A DNA stretch of 64,000 nt from Rhynochetos jubatus (lineage: Eukaryota; Chordata; Aves; Eurypygiformes; Rhynochetidae). Where the stretch lies: assembly GCA_027574665.1 (NCBI GenBank), contig CM050654.1, positions 27,981,722 to 28,045,721 on the forward strand. Direction: 5' to 3'. Numbering within the stretch: position 1 is the stretch's first letter; the number at the start of each line of letters is the position of its first letter. A program made the position numbers and the translations under genes. Below are positions 1 to 12,813 of the stretch, piece after piece. The notes below the pieces were generated by a model. That model saw only the letters and a program-made list of their open reading frames with translations, made no database searches and was not told the origin of the DNA.

Positions 1-3000
1 TGCTTTCTGTGTTTTTAATTGGCATTGTTATTTGTGGAAATTGTATTTCTTCTTTTCCTTTGAAGAGTTCTGTAAGTGAAATATTGTTAGATCAGCTTTC
101 TCCAGTGCTGTGCTGGTGGTCAAGTTAACCTCTACGAAAACTGGACTCTTGAAATACTCATTTAAAATGGCTGCATGACTTCGTGGTATTTTAATGCATT
201 AGAAAGGAAGGCAAGAATATCAAAGTGTCAGTGTCAAGAAGACACCCTGCAGTCTAATACTGATGCTGAGACCTTTCCTATACCTTTCCTTTGCTCCTGT
301 TTGTTTTTGAGTTTTGTTTTTTAGTTTAAACAAGCAGATGACAAGGCTGTTTCAAAGTGCATATTACACTTATTAAAATAAGCTGGTCTGACCCTTCAAG
401 ACTCTAAAGTCCCACAAAGGTACTTTAAACTTTACTTGAATACTGATGCAGCTGGCAAGCAGGTCAGGCTATTACCAATTTTTTATGGCTTTACTCCCCT
501 CATGATCCTTTTGCCTTGAAGGGATTGTTAACAGTGAGGTTACCTCCTGCTGTAAAAGAACAGGATCACTCTCTGAAATAATCTTTATAACTGTTAGGAG
601 CTGGCTTTCGTCAAAGATGCACCGAATGCTGACACACACTACTGAAAATACCACCTTTTTCCAGTCTGTTTTGATTATTGCAGGACAACAGAAAAAGCAT
701 TGTAGGGCAAAAGTGGATTTTTTTTTTTCCCCTCCAATTTCAGTTCAGAGGGACAGATCAGCTTTTCATCAGAAAATATGGTCTTACAAGTGCAAGAGTA
801 GCTAGAGTTCCTCCTGCTTTCAGCTTGGGAGATGATCCGTGCTAGTTATTTACAGCAATGTAACAGGCATCAAAATATGTCCTATATACCCAAATCTCTC
901 CTCCTATTTTTTTTTCTTTTGATTTTAAATAAGCATGCAAGGTTTTTTATTTTACATCACTGTTACAAAACCTAATAGTATTAAGGAGTAACTGCTCACG
1001 ATACAGAAGGACTGGACTCCACAAGTTGGATGAGCACCTCCAAGGTGAGCCATTGCTTTAAGAATGCTGCCCTGCTTGATTTTTTTTTTTTTTAATTTTT
1101 TCACTAGGGTTTTCTTTATTATTACTCTTTTTTCCAAAGTATCTATTTTTATGCATTTGTGACTCCCATTACTACTTCAAAGAATATTCATAGAAAAAAT
1201 ATACATTTAAATATACATAGAAATATATATATTAAAAAGTGGGTTGATCCAATTAACATAATGCTGTCAGCTTAAAATGTTTATTTTTATGCAAAACCTG
1301 TGGATTGGTTTTTGGTTGTTCTTTTTTTTTTAAATGACAAGATTTTAAGTACCAGAGCTGTGATTTTTTTTGTCTTGCAAGAAATTGTTCTAGAGCATTT
1401 AGAAAGCTGTGCTGATATCTAATTTATTGTGGGGTTTTTGCTGGTTTTGTTGTCGTTGTCTTCTGCTATGTTTGAACCAGATGACTGTCCCAACAAAAAT
1501 CCCTGTAAGGCCTTTTCATTTTCTTGAGCTCGCAGAGCAACTATCCAGTACTGTATTGTCCCTGCAGAAGTGGTAACACTCCGCAAAAAAGGGATGTGGT
1601 TTTCAGGTCACGTGAGTGATGCCCAAATACTGCTAGTGGGGAGAATGTGTCTCTCCATTTGCTTCCCCCGACCCCAAAACCCCTTGCTTAGAGCAGGTAG
1701 GGTGGGTTACCTGGATCTTGCATTGCTCGCAAGAATGTGGTGTCAGCGCGTCTTGGTCAAACGCAGGATCAGACCCACAGCTTATAAATTGCCTTATATG
1801 AGAGTAGGATGGCATAGCAGGAAGCTTATGTTGGCAGTGTTTGTTTGAGCTAGGAGATCCCTTATCCCCTGGGTCATGTTCAGCCCGTTGTAAACAGCCA
1901 CAACTCCCATTTTCGGTATTTTTACATCTGCTAAATGCCTTGATTCTGGTTGGTATTACCTGGTGAAATCAACTTCCCATTTTCTTTGGCTTAGGATTGA
2001 TTGCAGTAGAAAGAGGGACAATAAACACCCAAGTAGGCTGTGCCCACGGTGGTTTTTCAGTTTGCAGGCTGAACTGAAAAATCTGGGGAAAAAAGTTGTA
2101 AGGGTGACCTGAGACAACTTTTTTTTTTTCATTTTCTCAGTGAAATGAAAAAGGGAAAAATAAATAATAATTTTAAAAAAAAATCCTTTCAAACCAAAAC
2201 AAAACTTTCAATTTGTAGGGTTGCTTTTTCATTTTTTAAAAAACATCATGACTTGGGCTATAAGTTGCTTTGAAGCAAAAATGTGAAACCTTGTGTTTTG
2301 AAAATGCTGAAAGAAAATGTTTTAATGTTAATAGTCTTTTTGCCTTTGCCTTTTTTTCTTTATCTGATGACTGGTTTCAGCTAACCCCAGACTGCATTTT
2401 TTGGTGAATACATTATCCACTGAAGAGAACCCAGAGAAGCCTGTTGCCCAGTTCTGCTCCCCTGACAGGTACACTGGACACATTTCAGGGATTTCCTGGT
2501 TTCTGGCACAGCAAAGCTGCTGTTTCCCCATCTAATGATCTTCCACTTGATTGTTCTGCTGGGTGAACAACAAAAGCATCTCTCATCCCATGTCGTTGAC
2601 TGGTTTGTAGCCTGGCTTAGAAAGACGTTCTAGCTCTGTCAGTCTGTTTGGTCACAGATTTATGACTATAGATTTATGATGCTACTCCAATTTGAGCCTA
2701 ATCCCATTGTGCAGTGGGAATTGCCATTTGCCCAACTGATAAGAAAAAGAAATAAGGCATTGCTTTTTCTATCTCAGCAATGTCAGTAATATATCTTTAT
2801 TAGATAGAATTAGGGAAAGGTCCCAGGGTAAAGATGAATGTGTTGTTCCAGGCAGACTCCTGCATACTCTGTGCTACTTTCCATGGGCATTCCTCAACTC
2901 TCTGCTTTTACCACCTTCATGTTTCTTGGCTGTGAAGGTGATGCAGTAAAAGGGATTATGCAGGTGCTCGAGGCTAGCCTGAGCTGTGATCTGTTTGCCA

Positions 3001-5140
3001 CAGTCCTTGAAGCTTCGTTCACAGTTGCAGGACCCTTTCCTGTCCCACTGCCCAAAGATTGTGGCCAAGGCAAGCACTCCCAGGTCAAAGGGGTCTCTCT
3101 TATGACCTGGAGCAAGCATAAGGGTTCCATATTCTCCCTGGAATTGGGATGTTGGCTCAGTTAACTTCTGCAACAGCTACTTGAAGGGAGAAGGCTCAAG
3201 GCTAAGGAGATAATGTTATCTTTTTCATTTTGGGATGATGCACTGACTGCCTCACCTTGGTTTCAGGGAGGCCCAGAACCTCTATTTAGGGCTGAGAACA
3301 AAATGTGAGTGGTCAAGATGTGTGTGGTCAGTACAATAATGGGTGTCTGTCCTGCAAAGGACCCTGAGTTCAGAGTTTCTACTTTCCTGCTCTGTGCCAG
3401 ACAAAATGAATGCTCTCTGACACTATTACGGCTGTTTTGGATGCTGTGCAGTCCATAGCCAAAACAGGGGTGCCCTTTGCTGGACGATGCAGAGGTGTCT
3501 CGCTCAGCCCCTTCTAGGAAGAGCTACCGGTCTTCCCCAGCCAAGGCCTGTGTGCTTCTAATGCAGTCGCCTCTCATTTCGGTCCTTCTGTATCTCGCCC
3601 CACTCTCCAGCCCTCTCCCACGCTTTTGGAGGTTGACAGTAGCACCGGGCACTTCCCAGCAGCCTGAAGTGCAAAGCTGGAAGATGCCCAAGCGTGTCCA
3701 TCACCAAATCCTACGCAGTGCAGCTCAGTAATGTTGCCACCAGGAGAAACAGCAACAGCTTTTCTTCTCCAGGCTGCCAAAAGGAAACTATTCCTTGCCA
3801 CGCAGGAACCGTCACGCCTGGTGCTGGTGCAGACACCTCTGCTCGCCTGCCCTGGTTTAGACATTTCTGAGGAGCAAACTCCTGAGGGAAAGGGCTCCTG
3901 TGTGACCCCCAGGGCTGGACCATGCCACCAGCCCTTGCAAAGCATGGGGGAGTCTGTAGCTGGCGCAGGGGGGCTGAGAATTAGAAGACCGTTTCAGAAA
4001 TGGTGTTTATGAAACTAAATGGAGAAGCAACAGCTGTGAACACTGGTCTGTATGAGCTCGTACTTTGGCGTGTGTATGGCTGTAATTCATTCACCTGTTT
4101 TTACAGTGTATTCTGCTAATCCTGGCCCTGGTCTGCATTTCACGGAGACGGTACCTACTTGAAACTTGCCAGATGCAGTCTGGGCTTATTGCTTCTCTTT
4201 AACTGAACCAAATGGCAACGACTTTGGCAATGTATCGGCAATCTATTTCCTTCTGTTAACTCGGTCTCTGAGTTTAACCACAACGACCTGAGAAATGTTT
4301 GGGTTTTGAGTGTTTTTTAAAATATTTTAATTTTTGTTTTGTTTAAACAAAGCTGAACAATTCCCATTGTATTCAGAGCTGTGACGCCCAGTTCCAGTGA
4401 CAAGTACTAGATGGATTTGTCCCATTTTGTTTCCTGGCGATGTTCAGAAATATAATTTGTGTCATCCTAAATCCTGCGTCAGTTTTTCTCTTTATTTTCT
4501 CCCCTTTGTATTAAGAAGCTGAAAGAATTCACAGCTGCTTTCTCCTCAAAGAGGTGAGTAGCCTCAAAGGGGTTTGGTTTGTCCAGGCGCCATTAACCCT
4601 AGGAATTCTCAGACACACGTGGGATGGAGAGGCAATGCTGGTCCTTCCCTGAACAAGTACAACAGCAGTATCTCTGTTCTGGTCTGTTGTGAGGACCTGA
4701 CGCTGGACAAGTGCCATGTATGAAAGGTTTGAGACCTTTAATAGCTATTAACCCCAGGGCGATGTAATCTTCATCCTCCAAGGCAAGTTTGTTGAGTGTG
4801 ACACCAAGCGGGTCCCCTACCCCATCCAGCCAAGCATCATCCAGCCCTCTTCTTCCTGTTGGCACCCCTGGGTGAGCTCTGCATTTCCAGGCTGACTTTG
4901 GAGTCTGCTCTTTAATGGGGCGCTTTCTTCACCTGTAGAAAAGAGGTGTTCCTGTCCTTCAACCAGGGTGGTTTGGGACCCGTGAGGGACAGGATTAGAG
5001 GGATTCAGTTCGTAGCTGACTGTTTTGGGGCCGCTCCCTGGGATGCCTTATTCCGGACAGGCTCAGTGTGGCCGCACATGGGACATGGTGCGTAAATAGC
5101 AAGTGCTGGCCGAAGGTTGGAATGTGATCTGATGCAAATC
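1..5140. other. AT-rich non-coding DNA, no gene seen
   Basis: Short T and A runs (for example 1080-1093) and chance frames of at most about 120 codons on either strand. None resembles a known protein or shows matching splice sites. No interspersed repeat could be assigned with confidence. Confidence 0.7.
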
Positions 5141-5336
5141 AGTGCCAATTAGAGTTTTGACGAATGGACTGCCAGAGTCCTCTGCTTTAGCACGTGGGTG
5201 CTCAAGCCTCGGCCAGTGCGGGGAGCTGGCCAGACTGTGTTTGCACGGTTCCTTCGTTTTCATATGGCCCAGAGAGTTCAGTGCCTTTTAGCCTCTCACC
5301 TCTGTGGCACTTGGACAGACCTGAATCAAGTCTTGT

Positions 5337-5359
5337 GGGGAAGGGAGGGGAAGAGGGGG
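5337..5359 (+). other. G-quadruplex motif on the plus strand
   Basis: GGGG, GGG, GGGG and GGGGG runs are separated by AA, A and AAGA, meeting the four-run pattern. It lies in the GC-rich block 5140-6350. Confidence 0.6.
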
Positions 5360-6174
5360 CCTCTGCCCCTGTTGCTGCAGTTGGTGACTTGGGCTCAGTC
5401 TGGCATCGTGTCTCCTGCCAGGCTGAGCCTGGCCAGCTCTGCCAGGGCTGTGAGTGCAGCTGGCAGGGCAGGAGTGAAACCCTGGGCTTGGGAGCTCTGT
5501 CCATGCCTTCTTTTTGCCCTTCCTCATGCAGTTTCATTCCCATCACCCAGAAATATAAAGAAAACGGGAGAGGAGAAGGCGGCTGAGGGGGAGCAAGGTG
5601 CATAATTCATTGTCAGCCACCTCTGCTGAGCTGCGTAATTCATTCCCAGTGGTGTCTTGCTCCAAGCAAGTGGCTTGAGCCCTGGCAGCACGTTTGGAGC
5701 AGAAGCAGGCTCACACACCCCTAGGTCGGGTCCTGAGAGCCCTTACTACGGTGCAGAGAGAGCCAGGATCCTCTCTGGGAGTGCAGAAGGAGAAGGAAGG
5801 CCCTGTAGATGGAAGAGGCACACGTGGCATCAGGTGAGGTCAGGGTGCCTGGGAACAGGCGAGGCGGAGGCTGGGGTCGTACATGCTGCAGGGGACCGAC
5901 ATTGAGTGGTGTCAGTCGCTCCGCAGCACTCCTGGGTACCAGGGCTGTCTCTCAGTGGCAGCCCACGCCACCCGGGAGAGACCCTGTGGCAGGGAGTTTG
6001 AGCCTCAGAGTGGAGCTGGGAGTCGCTTTGCAACCCCGAGGAGTAGATGATGAGCGTTTGGGGCAGCCCTCAGCAGTTTCTCCTGTTTGCTGGCTGGGTG
6101 GAGCCGGTGCCCTTCGCAGAGCAGGACTGCTGCTTCAGCAGCTGGAGGAGCCTCTGCTGCCCGTCTGCCGCACA

Positions 6175-6300
6175 GCCCAATCCACAGAGCCATTAATAAC
6201 TGTGCGGGAACAGGAATTCAGCAAGTGCCCGTGATTAATTAGCTCATCATGGGCAGTTAATGGCCAGCCTGCTCTCCTTGGCCCCGCAGTACAGGTAATG
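6175..6300. promoter_or_regulatory. Candidate conserved element at the edge of the GC-rich block
   Basis: CATTAATAACTG, GTGATTAATTAGCTCATCAT (6231-6250) and GGGCAGTTAATGGCC are concentrated at the end of a GC-rich block, where AT-rich homeodomain words stand out from the background. Confidence 0.3.
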
Positions 6301-7939
6301 GAGTAGGCATCACTTCTCACCGGGCGAGGCGCAGCCCTCTGCCAGAAGCGATGGGCAGAATTTGCAAGCTGTTTTGTTGCGCTGCTGACAGGTATTTGGT
6401 GAGATCGTTTTTCCAGACGCTGGGGGGTAGATCTGCAAGGGGACTTGTTAATTATCAGAGCCAGGTACCCAATTCTCTGTCAGGGGCCCAGTCTAATACC
6501 AGCTTTTCTTTTCCTAGCAGTGATGTTTTCCTGTGACTTGCCTGCATTTGGAAGCGCTCCCTCTTACTGAGGCTGAGTGACTTCTTCGCACACACTCTGC
6601 TTGTCTCAGCACTTTCTTGTGGATTAATATACAGAAATTCAGGTACCACCTATGCTGCATCAGGCACGGGGGGGTGACAGAGCTGTGCAGTAATGAGGAC
6701 CTGCAAGCAAGGCTGTTTTTTGCAATCCAAGTGGGATGAAACGATCTGCTCCACAGGTGACCCTGCCCAGGCTGAGCTCCACCGGGTGCAGGTCATTGCC
6801 TCGGTTCCAGCTGCTCTGCAATAAGGTAGGATGAAGAAGAGCTCTAGCAGGAGTGCAAGGCATTAAAATTAAATTGCACACATTCACATTATTTGGTCAG
6901 CATGACACAGCCCAAGGTGTGAAATGAATGGGATGGGACCATGGCTGCTGCTGCACCAGTACGAGGAGCAGTGTAAGCCTATTGCCCTGTGTTCTAAAGG
7001 GGATCATGTTCCCCTTTACACCACCCTCTGCCACTGCCGCAGTGTTTGCTATAATGGCAAAAGTCAAGTGTGTTTGGAACCCTTGTGCTGCAGACTGTAA
7101 TTTCTCCTATCTCCAATTTAGAGACCTGTGAGAGCCTCTTGGAGTGACTTTCCCTCTCTAATGTCCAGGATTTTCACTGTACATCGCTATTAGAGGCTTC
7201 CAGGAGGGCTCTGACTATAGATTTTTCAACATGTGCTGTATTTGCTGTTGAAGGTGGTGCTGTGGGTAGGTATGCAGAGATCTAGCCTCACAGAGACACT
7301 TGTGAAATCTGCAAGTGCCTTACCTTGGTACAAAGTACCCCAAATATCTGATGAACACCTTCTGTATGCCAGTCTTCTGGCCCCTCCAAAGAAATCTGAG
7401 GAAAGCTCATGCTGAGAGCATCCGTGCTGGGAGCAGGCGAGGTTTTTTAGTGGCTGGACCATGGCTTTGCTCTCTCTGCTCACGTGAAGAATCACGTTAG
7501 CCAGAGATGCTTTGAGCCCTCTAAAAGTGATCCCTATAACCCACACCAGAGGCTGGCTTTGCTCCCCTGTGACAAGCGGCCACCTTCCTAAATCCTCAGC
7601 GAGTTGCATCCTAGAGCTGTCTTGTGAAGTCTCATGCTGATCTCCTGACTCGCAAGCCCTTTTTCCCACGGACAGGCACATCAGGGAAGGCTGTACGTCC
7701 TGCCCCACAGGGGTGCTGATGTACCAGCTCAGGAGGACAGGTGGTGTATTTCTTCCCTCCCTGTCTGGCAGCTCCCAGCATTGCTCACTGTGGCTCAGGC
7801 TTTGTGCTGTTCTGTGAAGCAGACATTGTTGCTCTTTCCCATATGATGTAGATCTTTTTGCAGAAGTGTAAATTATTCCCATCCAGTAACTCTTTTATGA
7901 AACGCTCTTTCTCTGCACAGTGAAGAAAAATGCAACTGA

Positions 7940-8160
7940 AGATGGTAATTAAATGTTTACTGTTAAGTACTTTATGTATTATATACTATAGATCATTCCA
8001 TCCATTAAACAAACCATTTAACTCCCCTTAACAGCATTATTCTCTATTATTAGGTTAATCAGCATTCACATCCTGTAACTCTGCATTTCTATCTAATTAG
8101 CCTTTCTTTCTTACTTCATATTTCTGTTTAATTAAGCTTAGCATTGGAGCTGAATTCCCT
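7940..8160. promoter_or_regulatory. Candidate AT-rich conserved non-coding element
   Basis: Homeodomain-type cores are dense here: GGTAATTAAATG, GGTTAATCAGCATTC, CTAATTAGCC and TTTAATTAAGCTTAGC. The sequence is not a simple repeat and has no frame longer than chance. Confidence 0.33.
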
Positions 8161-8874
8161 GTACTCAGCACTAGGAGAGGACTTGATCCTTTCAATGCCC
8201 AGGGGGAATGAGTGGCACAAGTTTTAAGCAGTCTCCTTGGATATCTGCTAAGGTTTCCTTCCGTGAGTCAGTCCCTGCTTAACTCTAGAGAAATTTGTGC
8301 CCACATAGGAAGCTGTAGGCTCGACACCTTCCTGATTATCAACGAGTAACTCTATGCGTGGTGACTGCAGCTGGTGTAAGGGTACCACAATGATTGCATG
8401 GAGCTTCCAGCCACCGTTCCAGCGAGGGGATGTGGTGGGTTTGCGGCTCTTTCCTTTGCCTCCACGTCTTCCTGGGCCCATGGATAGTCTGCTAACAGGT
8501 CACTGACAAATTCAGTGTCACACAACTGACTCTGTGTGTGGCATCCCTGGGTAAAGGCACTGAGAGTTTGCAGTGCGGGAAGTCTCACAGATGCCTGTCG
8601 AAAGCTCTCTCGTGTCCCTTCGCTGAACCAATCCAACCTGCTGTTAATGTATGATCTTAACCACTTAACTTAAGGTTAACTTAGCAGTTAACCACTGTTC
8701 CCTACTATTCACACTGGCATTTGGATGGATTCTTTGCATCTAAATCAAGTGAGAAAGCCGTTGCAGCCCTGGTGAATGACCTGCTGCCCCTCAGAAGATG
8801 AGCCCACCTTGAAGCAGTTCATGCTATTGCCCAGAGCACCAGTGAGAGAGAGGGTTTTCACACTTCCTACTGTG

Positions 8875-8908
8875 CTCCCCTCTCCCCCCCTTCCCCCCGC
8901 CCTCCCAG
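8875..8908 (-). other. C-rich run, G-quadruplex motif on the minus strand
   Basis: CCCC, CCCCCCC, CCCCCC and CCC runs separated by one to five bases give four or more minus-strand G runs within 34 bases. This meets the usual G-quadruplex pattern. No gene start is nearby. Confidence 0.6.
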
Positions 8909-9539
8909 CAATGAAGACAAGTTTTTTCACCAGAAAAGAAGAAATACTGAAAATAAGTCAAAAGGAGTTTCATGGATTTTTAACTCTGGATTATGTCACC
9001 TTACTGGGAGTTTTATGCAGGTGTGTGTTGGATAAGGAGTTTATTTTCTTCATGGCTAGACAGACAGGGAGTTGGTGTTGTGAAGGGCTCACAATTCACT
9101 CTGGATGTTGGGGTCAAGATCAGTAGATGGACCTGACCATGAGCAAAAAGTGAATGCTGGTGCTCTTCCCTTGCTCCAGCCATGGGTAAGATCTAGGCCT
9201 GGTGGGACAGACCATAATACCTGCCTGCATGGGGTGTTCTGTCAATGAGCATCAGTTTTATAATGTGCATTTTTGGCATAAACCTGCGCTCTGTTCCCTC
9301 AATCCCCAAGCCCTGGGTCTGCTAAAGGAGGCTATCAATTGTAATATCTCCCCTTCAGACGTTTATGGGGATACCCAGGGTACCCAGTGTGACAGCATCG
9401 CTGGAAAGCAGATTAAATAGCAGGCAGGGAACACCTTGCTTGTCACCACTTAGCATCCAAGCTGCAATGGCTTTGAGGGATCGTCTGGGTCCCTCCAGAG
9501 TCCCTGAGCAGCTCTTTTTGCTAGTACCAGTCCAGAACA

Positions 9540-9700
9540 ATCAGCAAATTGAGTTCTTTTTATTAACTTTAAAAGAAGACATTAGCCTTAGCCAGGAGAA
9601 TAAAACCAATTTATGAGGCAATTAGCTCTGCAAAAACATTTCAGTCTCCCCAGAGCAGCCATCTGAGGAGCATCTTATTCCAGCTGCACAGCTTCTTCCG
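9540..9700. promoter_or_regulatory. Candidate conserved non-coding element
   Basis: TTTTTATTAACTTT, AACCAATTTATGAGG and GGCAATTAGCTCTGC occur in unique-looking sequence with no stop-free frame of note. The call rests on composition only. Confidence 0.27.
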
Positions 9701-10678
9701 GCCTTGGGTTTACAGCACACTCCATTTATCATAAATAATAATAATGTATAAGCAAATGAGTTCCTGATGAACCAGCCAGGAAGCCAAAACTAGACCATGG
9801 TGTTGGCTTCCAGACTTCAGGTGCCATTCCTGTGTTCTGTTACTTGATTCATGTTGATCCTCATGCTCTTTGTAAGTGGCTTCTTGTAGGATCTGCAACA
9901 GGGTTAGTTGCAAGCCAAACAACTTGACCTACATGCAGAAGCCATAGCAGCAGACCCAGAGCTGTGGGTGTATTTCCCAAGTCCCTTTGCAGGAATTGCA
10001 GCTTTCTCAGTCTGTAGGAATTGTCTGTTAATGCTGCAAGTTTGGGCAGAAGACAAAAAAGGGGACTTCCTCTGCCATTATTGTCCCGATCAAATAAATT
10101 CTGTGTGATGAAGATGATGCAGGGATGAATGTGAATTGGAGTTGACAGAAAAGTTTGATTTTCTACTTGTGGGCTAACCTGACACTTCCAAATTTGCCTT
10201 ATAAGAAAATTGACATGAAAAGTTCAAATTCACTTTCAATGAGCTGATGCAAAATATAATTCTGCCAAACATATTATTTTCCTGTTTCAACTTTTCCATT
10301 TTATTATAAACATCTGTTTTCTGATTTTAATTACGTGATGCTATGGTGGAAGTGAAAACTGTACTACCAAACCCCAAATACTTCACTGTAACATTTTTAC
10401 TACAAATATTTTTAGGAAAGTCAGTGAAGTTTTTTACAAAACTTTATGATTCTGCTAAATCAACATTTTCTGACATAAGGTGGTGCAGCTGGAGGAGTGC
10501 AGACCAGATCTGTTTGGCTTATGAAAGGAGCACTCCTCAGGAGAAGAGCCCCAGGCCTGCACCATTTTCACCTCCATCATCAGGAGGGAATCCTGTAGGG
10601 CTTACTGTGCCTTAAGAAACCCGTGGGGAAGGGAAGTGCAATTATCTGCTCAATTAGATGTGATCGTATTAAAATAGC

Positions 10679-10701
10679 AAAAAAAAAAAAAAAAAAAAAA
10701 A
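10679..10701. repeat. Homopolymer run of 23 A
   Basis: An uninterrupted A run. Upstream sequence shows no open frame or known retroposon that would make it the tail of a processed copy, and no flanking duplication is evident. Confidence 0.95.
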
Positions 10702-12250
10702 GGACTAAATCCTGTGCTTTTCAATATGAATCAGGGTGCCCAAAAGACAAAGTTTCCTATGAAGACTTTGCAGGTGTCAAAACCAGGGCTGTCTGTACCT
10801 CTGTTTCTGAATGTCAAGAAGGATGTACCCAGCCCTGAAAGGCAATAGTCCTTATGTTTATTAGGCTGAGTAGCGTGAAAGGGCAGGGAAAAAATAATGG
10901 AAGCTCATGTTCAGAGTCACAACCAGCACCAGTTCTGTTAGTCACTGTGCCTCCTGGGATACAGCCGTGGATGCAGGATAGGAAGTATGAATCCCAGATG
11001 GACCTTCCCAGCCTTGAATGTCTACTGCTGCCTTTGGTCGTTGGATTGGAGACCTCGCAAGATCACTGCCTCAGGTGTGGTGTCTGGAAGCCCTCGGGAG
11101 GTGAGCTGTTTGGAAGGGGGCTGTGTGGGGGACCCAGCACATTCAAGCCTTTCACAGCAACTTCCCATGCAATTTCCAGTTGTGCGTTTTCCTCATACTC
11201 CGCACTGCAGATTAAGTGTGGGATTTACAGCCACTCAGAAGTACTGCTATCAGTAGTCTGACCAGCCCAAGTCTATCGGTGGCTTTGAAGGGATATTTTC
11301 TTCTTTAACTTTTAAAATCCTCTCCTGCCCCACTTCTTTCTCCATCATTGAGTTAAAGGTCTGGTTAACATCTCCTTTGGAATAATTCTGCCTTTAAATT
11401 TTGATGACTCAGTGAGTCCAGCCAAGGCTTTTTAAAAGCTTTTAATTCTAAGCTTTGGAGGTTTTACACAGCTGGTTAAATCTGTAATGACCTTTCTTCA
11501 TTCCCACTTGAACTTCCCACTGTTCTGGTGCTCTTTAACTCCTGCAAGGCCTCATTTAGGTTCCATCAAAGCACTTGCACAGGGAGATGAATGGTTCTTC
11601 CTATACCCTCTTCTTATTAATGCATGACTGTCTAAATGATGCTGCCACCTGAAGAAGGCACAACCTCCTAAGGCATTAGCTATCATGGCTGTGTCATTCC
11701 GTGTGGAGGCTCTAGCAGCTGAAAGGCTTCCTCTGTGTTTCTGTGTACGTGTGTAACACATCATGCACATACAGCACTAGTCATTCCTGGCTCTGCCCTC
11801 CCCAGGCCTGTGCACAGTACTGTTTATTTGGCATCCAAGCAGTTTTCAAATCTTAGTCTGAATGATCAGGGATATGAATTCTTCCACAAGCCATTGCTGT
11901 TGTTAGAGGAAGTACTGGACTAGTTTTTAAAACTGAGGGGTTGGTTTTGTGGTCAGGGCTGGTGCAAACAATCCCACTTGCTCATCAGAAAGATCCTGAG
12001 CTGGAGAAAACAAAATTTTGCTCTCCACGGCTAAAGGGGAAGGGGAATATTGGCATGACAGTAGCAAAGACAGCAGATTTTCAGCAGCCCTTCTCTGCAG
12101 GACAGCTAGCCAGGGCAAGCCTTTGCAACACACCAGTGCTGCTGCCAGCCATGGGGTGTCTCACAGCAATGGCAATCCTAAAGCACATCTGCTTTGCCTG
12201 CCTTCGTGTGTGAGAGAGTCACTGGGCAGGTGCTTGTGTGGAAAAAAGCT

Positions 12251-12270
12251 AAAAAAAAAAAAAAAAAAAA
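12251..12270. repeat. Homopolymer run of 20 A within A-rich DNA
   Basis: Twenty A residues in a purine-rich stretch (12241-12300) that also has short A and G runs. It is probably a simple repeat; no retroposed body is recognisable upstream. Confidence 0.9.
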
Positions 12271-12558
12271 GGCAAAGAAAAAGGGGGTAAAAAGGGTGAA
12301 TGAACACATCGTGTTGTACTTGGAAACCATCTTCTGTTACCTGTGCTGTTACGTGCATCAGCTTTGATAGGCTGCTTTGTTGTCTTCTGGCCAACTATTC
12401 TTGTGCTGATGTACAAAAGCTGTCCCACTTTGATACTCACTCACACAAATGTTAGCGCTGCTGTAGTGGAAGCAGCTGTCAGCTGGATAATTGCATGGAG
12501 GCTGCTGGGTATGCAACGATTCAAACATCCTAGTGGGAGGCTACAGTGCGATGTTTGA

Positions 12559-12660
12559 GCTGGATTTTTAAAGGTGTTTAGGTGCTGGAAGATTCAGATA
12601 AGTGCCTGCAGGGATTGACAATGTCTGAGAAGCCTCTGTGCCTAAATCTGTCTGAAATCA
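12559..12660. repeat. Old interspersed repeat with TTTAGGTGCC-type units
   Basis: GCTGGATTTTTAAAGGTGTT, TAGGTGCTGGAAGATTCAGA, TAAGTGCCTGCAGGGATT and GTGCCTAAATCTG occur in order. They resemble a repeat I recall from archosaur and turtle DNA (gattttcaaaggtatttaggcgcctaaagatgcagataggcgcct). I cannot name the family with certainty; it may be a DNA-transposon derivative, as its units are partly palindromic. It sits about 150 bases from the CR1 at 12814. Confidence 0.4.
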
Positions 12661-12813
12661 TGAGTGTTTCAGGGTCAGAGCTGCTGAGATGCTTCTGGAA
12701 AGTCCCATTTGGAAGAAGAAATGTTGGTAACATACATTGTTATGCTATGGATTGTTGACAGCTGCAAAAATACCTGATGCCAAGGTAGAATAAACAAGAT
12801 GTGTATAACTTAG

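Larger units (their letters stand above)
5140..6350. other. GC-rich block with overlapping chance frames
   Basis: Stops are rare because the base composition is GC-rich, so frames of 130-140 codons lie open on both strands at once (5194-5605 and 5809-6234). That pattern argues against any one being real. CpG density is not high enough across the block for a clear CpG-island promoter. Confidence 0.55.
6350..12558. other. Non-coding DNA, no gene seen
   Basis: Apart from the elements listed separately, only chance frames occur. The longest is 218 codons on the minus strand at 7226-7882, matching no family I know and without a start context or splice partner. A cluster of TTAAC/GTTAA words lies at 8655-8695. 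Confidence 0.6.

Noticed and set aside
2655..2740. GCCTAATCCCATTG-type sequence resembling an old amniote repeat, with a similar GGGCCTGATTCTACACGG segment near 46775
   Set aside because: The similarity is to a vaguely remembered consensus and covers under 30 bases at each place.
5194..5605. Overlapping 130-135 codon frames on both strands
   Set aside because: Three frames open at once in GC-rich DNA; none has protein character. Treated as a composition artefact.
7226..7882. 218-codon minus-strand open frame
   Set aside because: The longest frame in the window, but the translation resembles no family and shows no domain. Length alone is reachable by chance in 64 kb.
10600..10701. A run of 23 A as the tail of a processed pseudogene
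   Set aside because: No recognisable gene body upstream and no flanking target duplication; CR1, the usual bird retroposon, does not make poly(A) tails.
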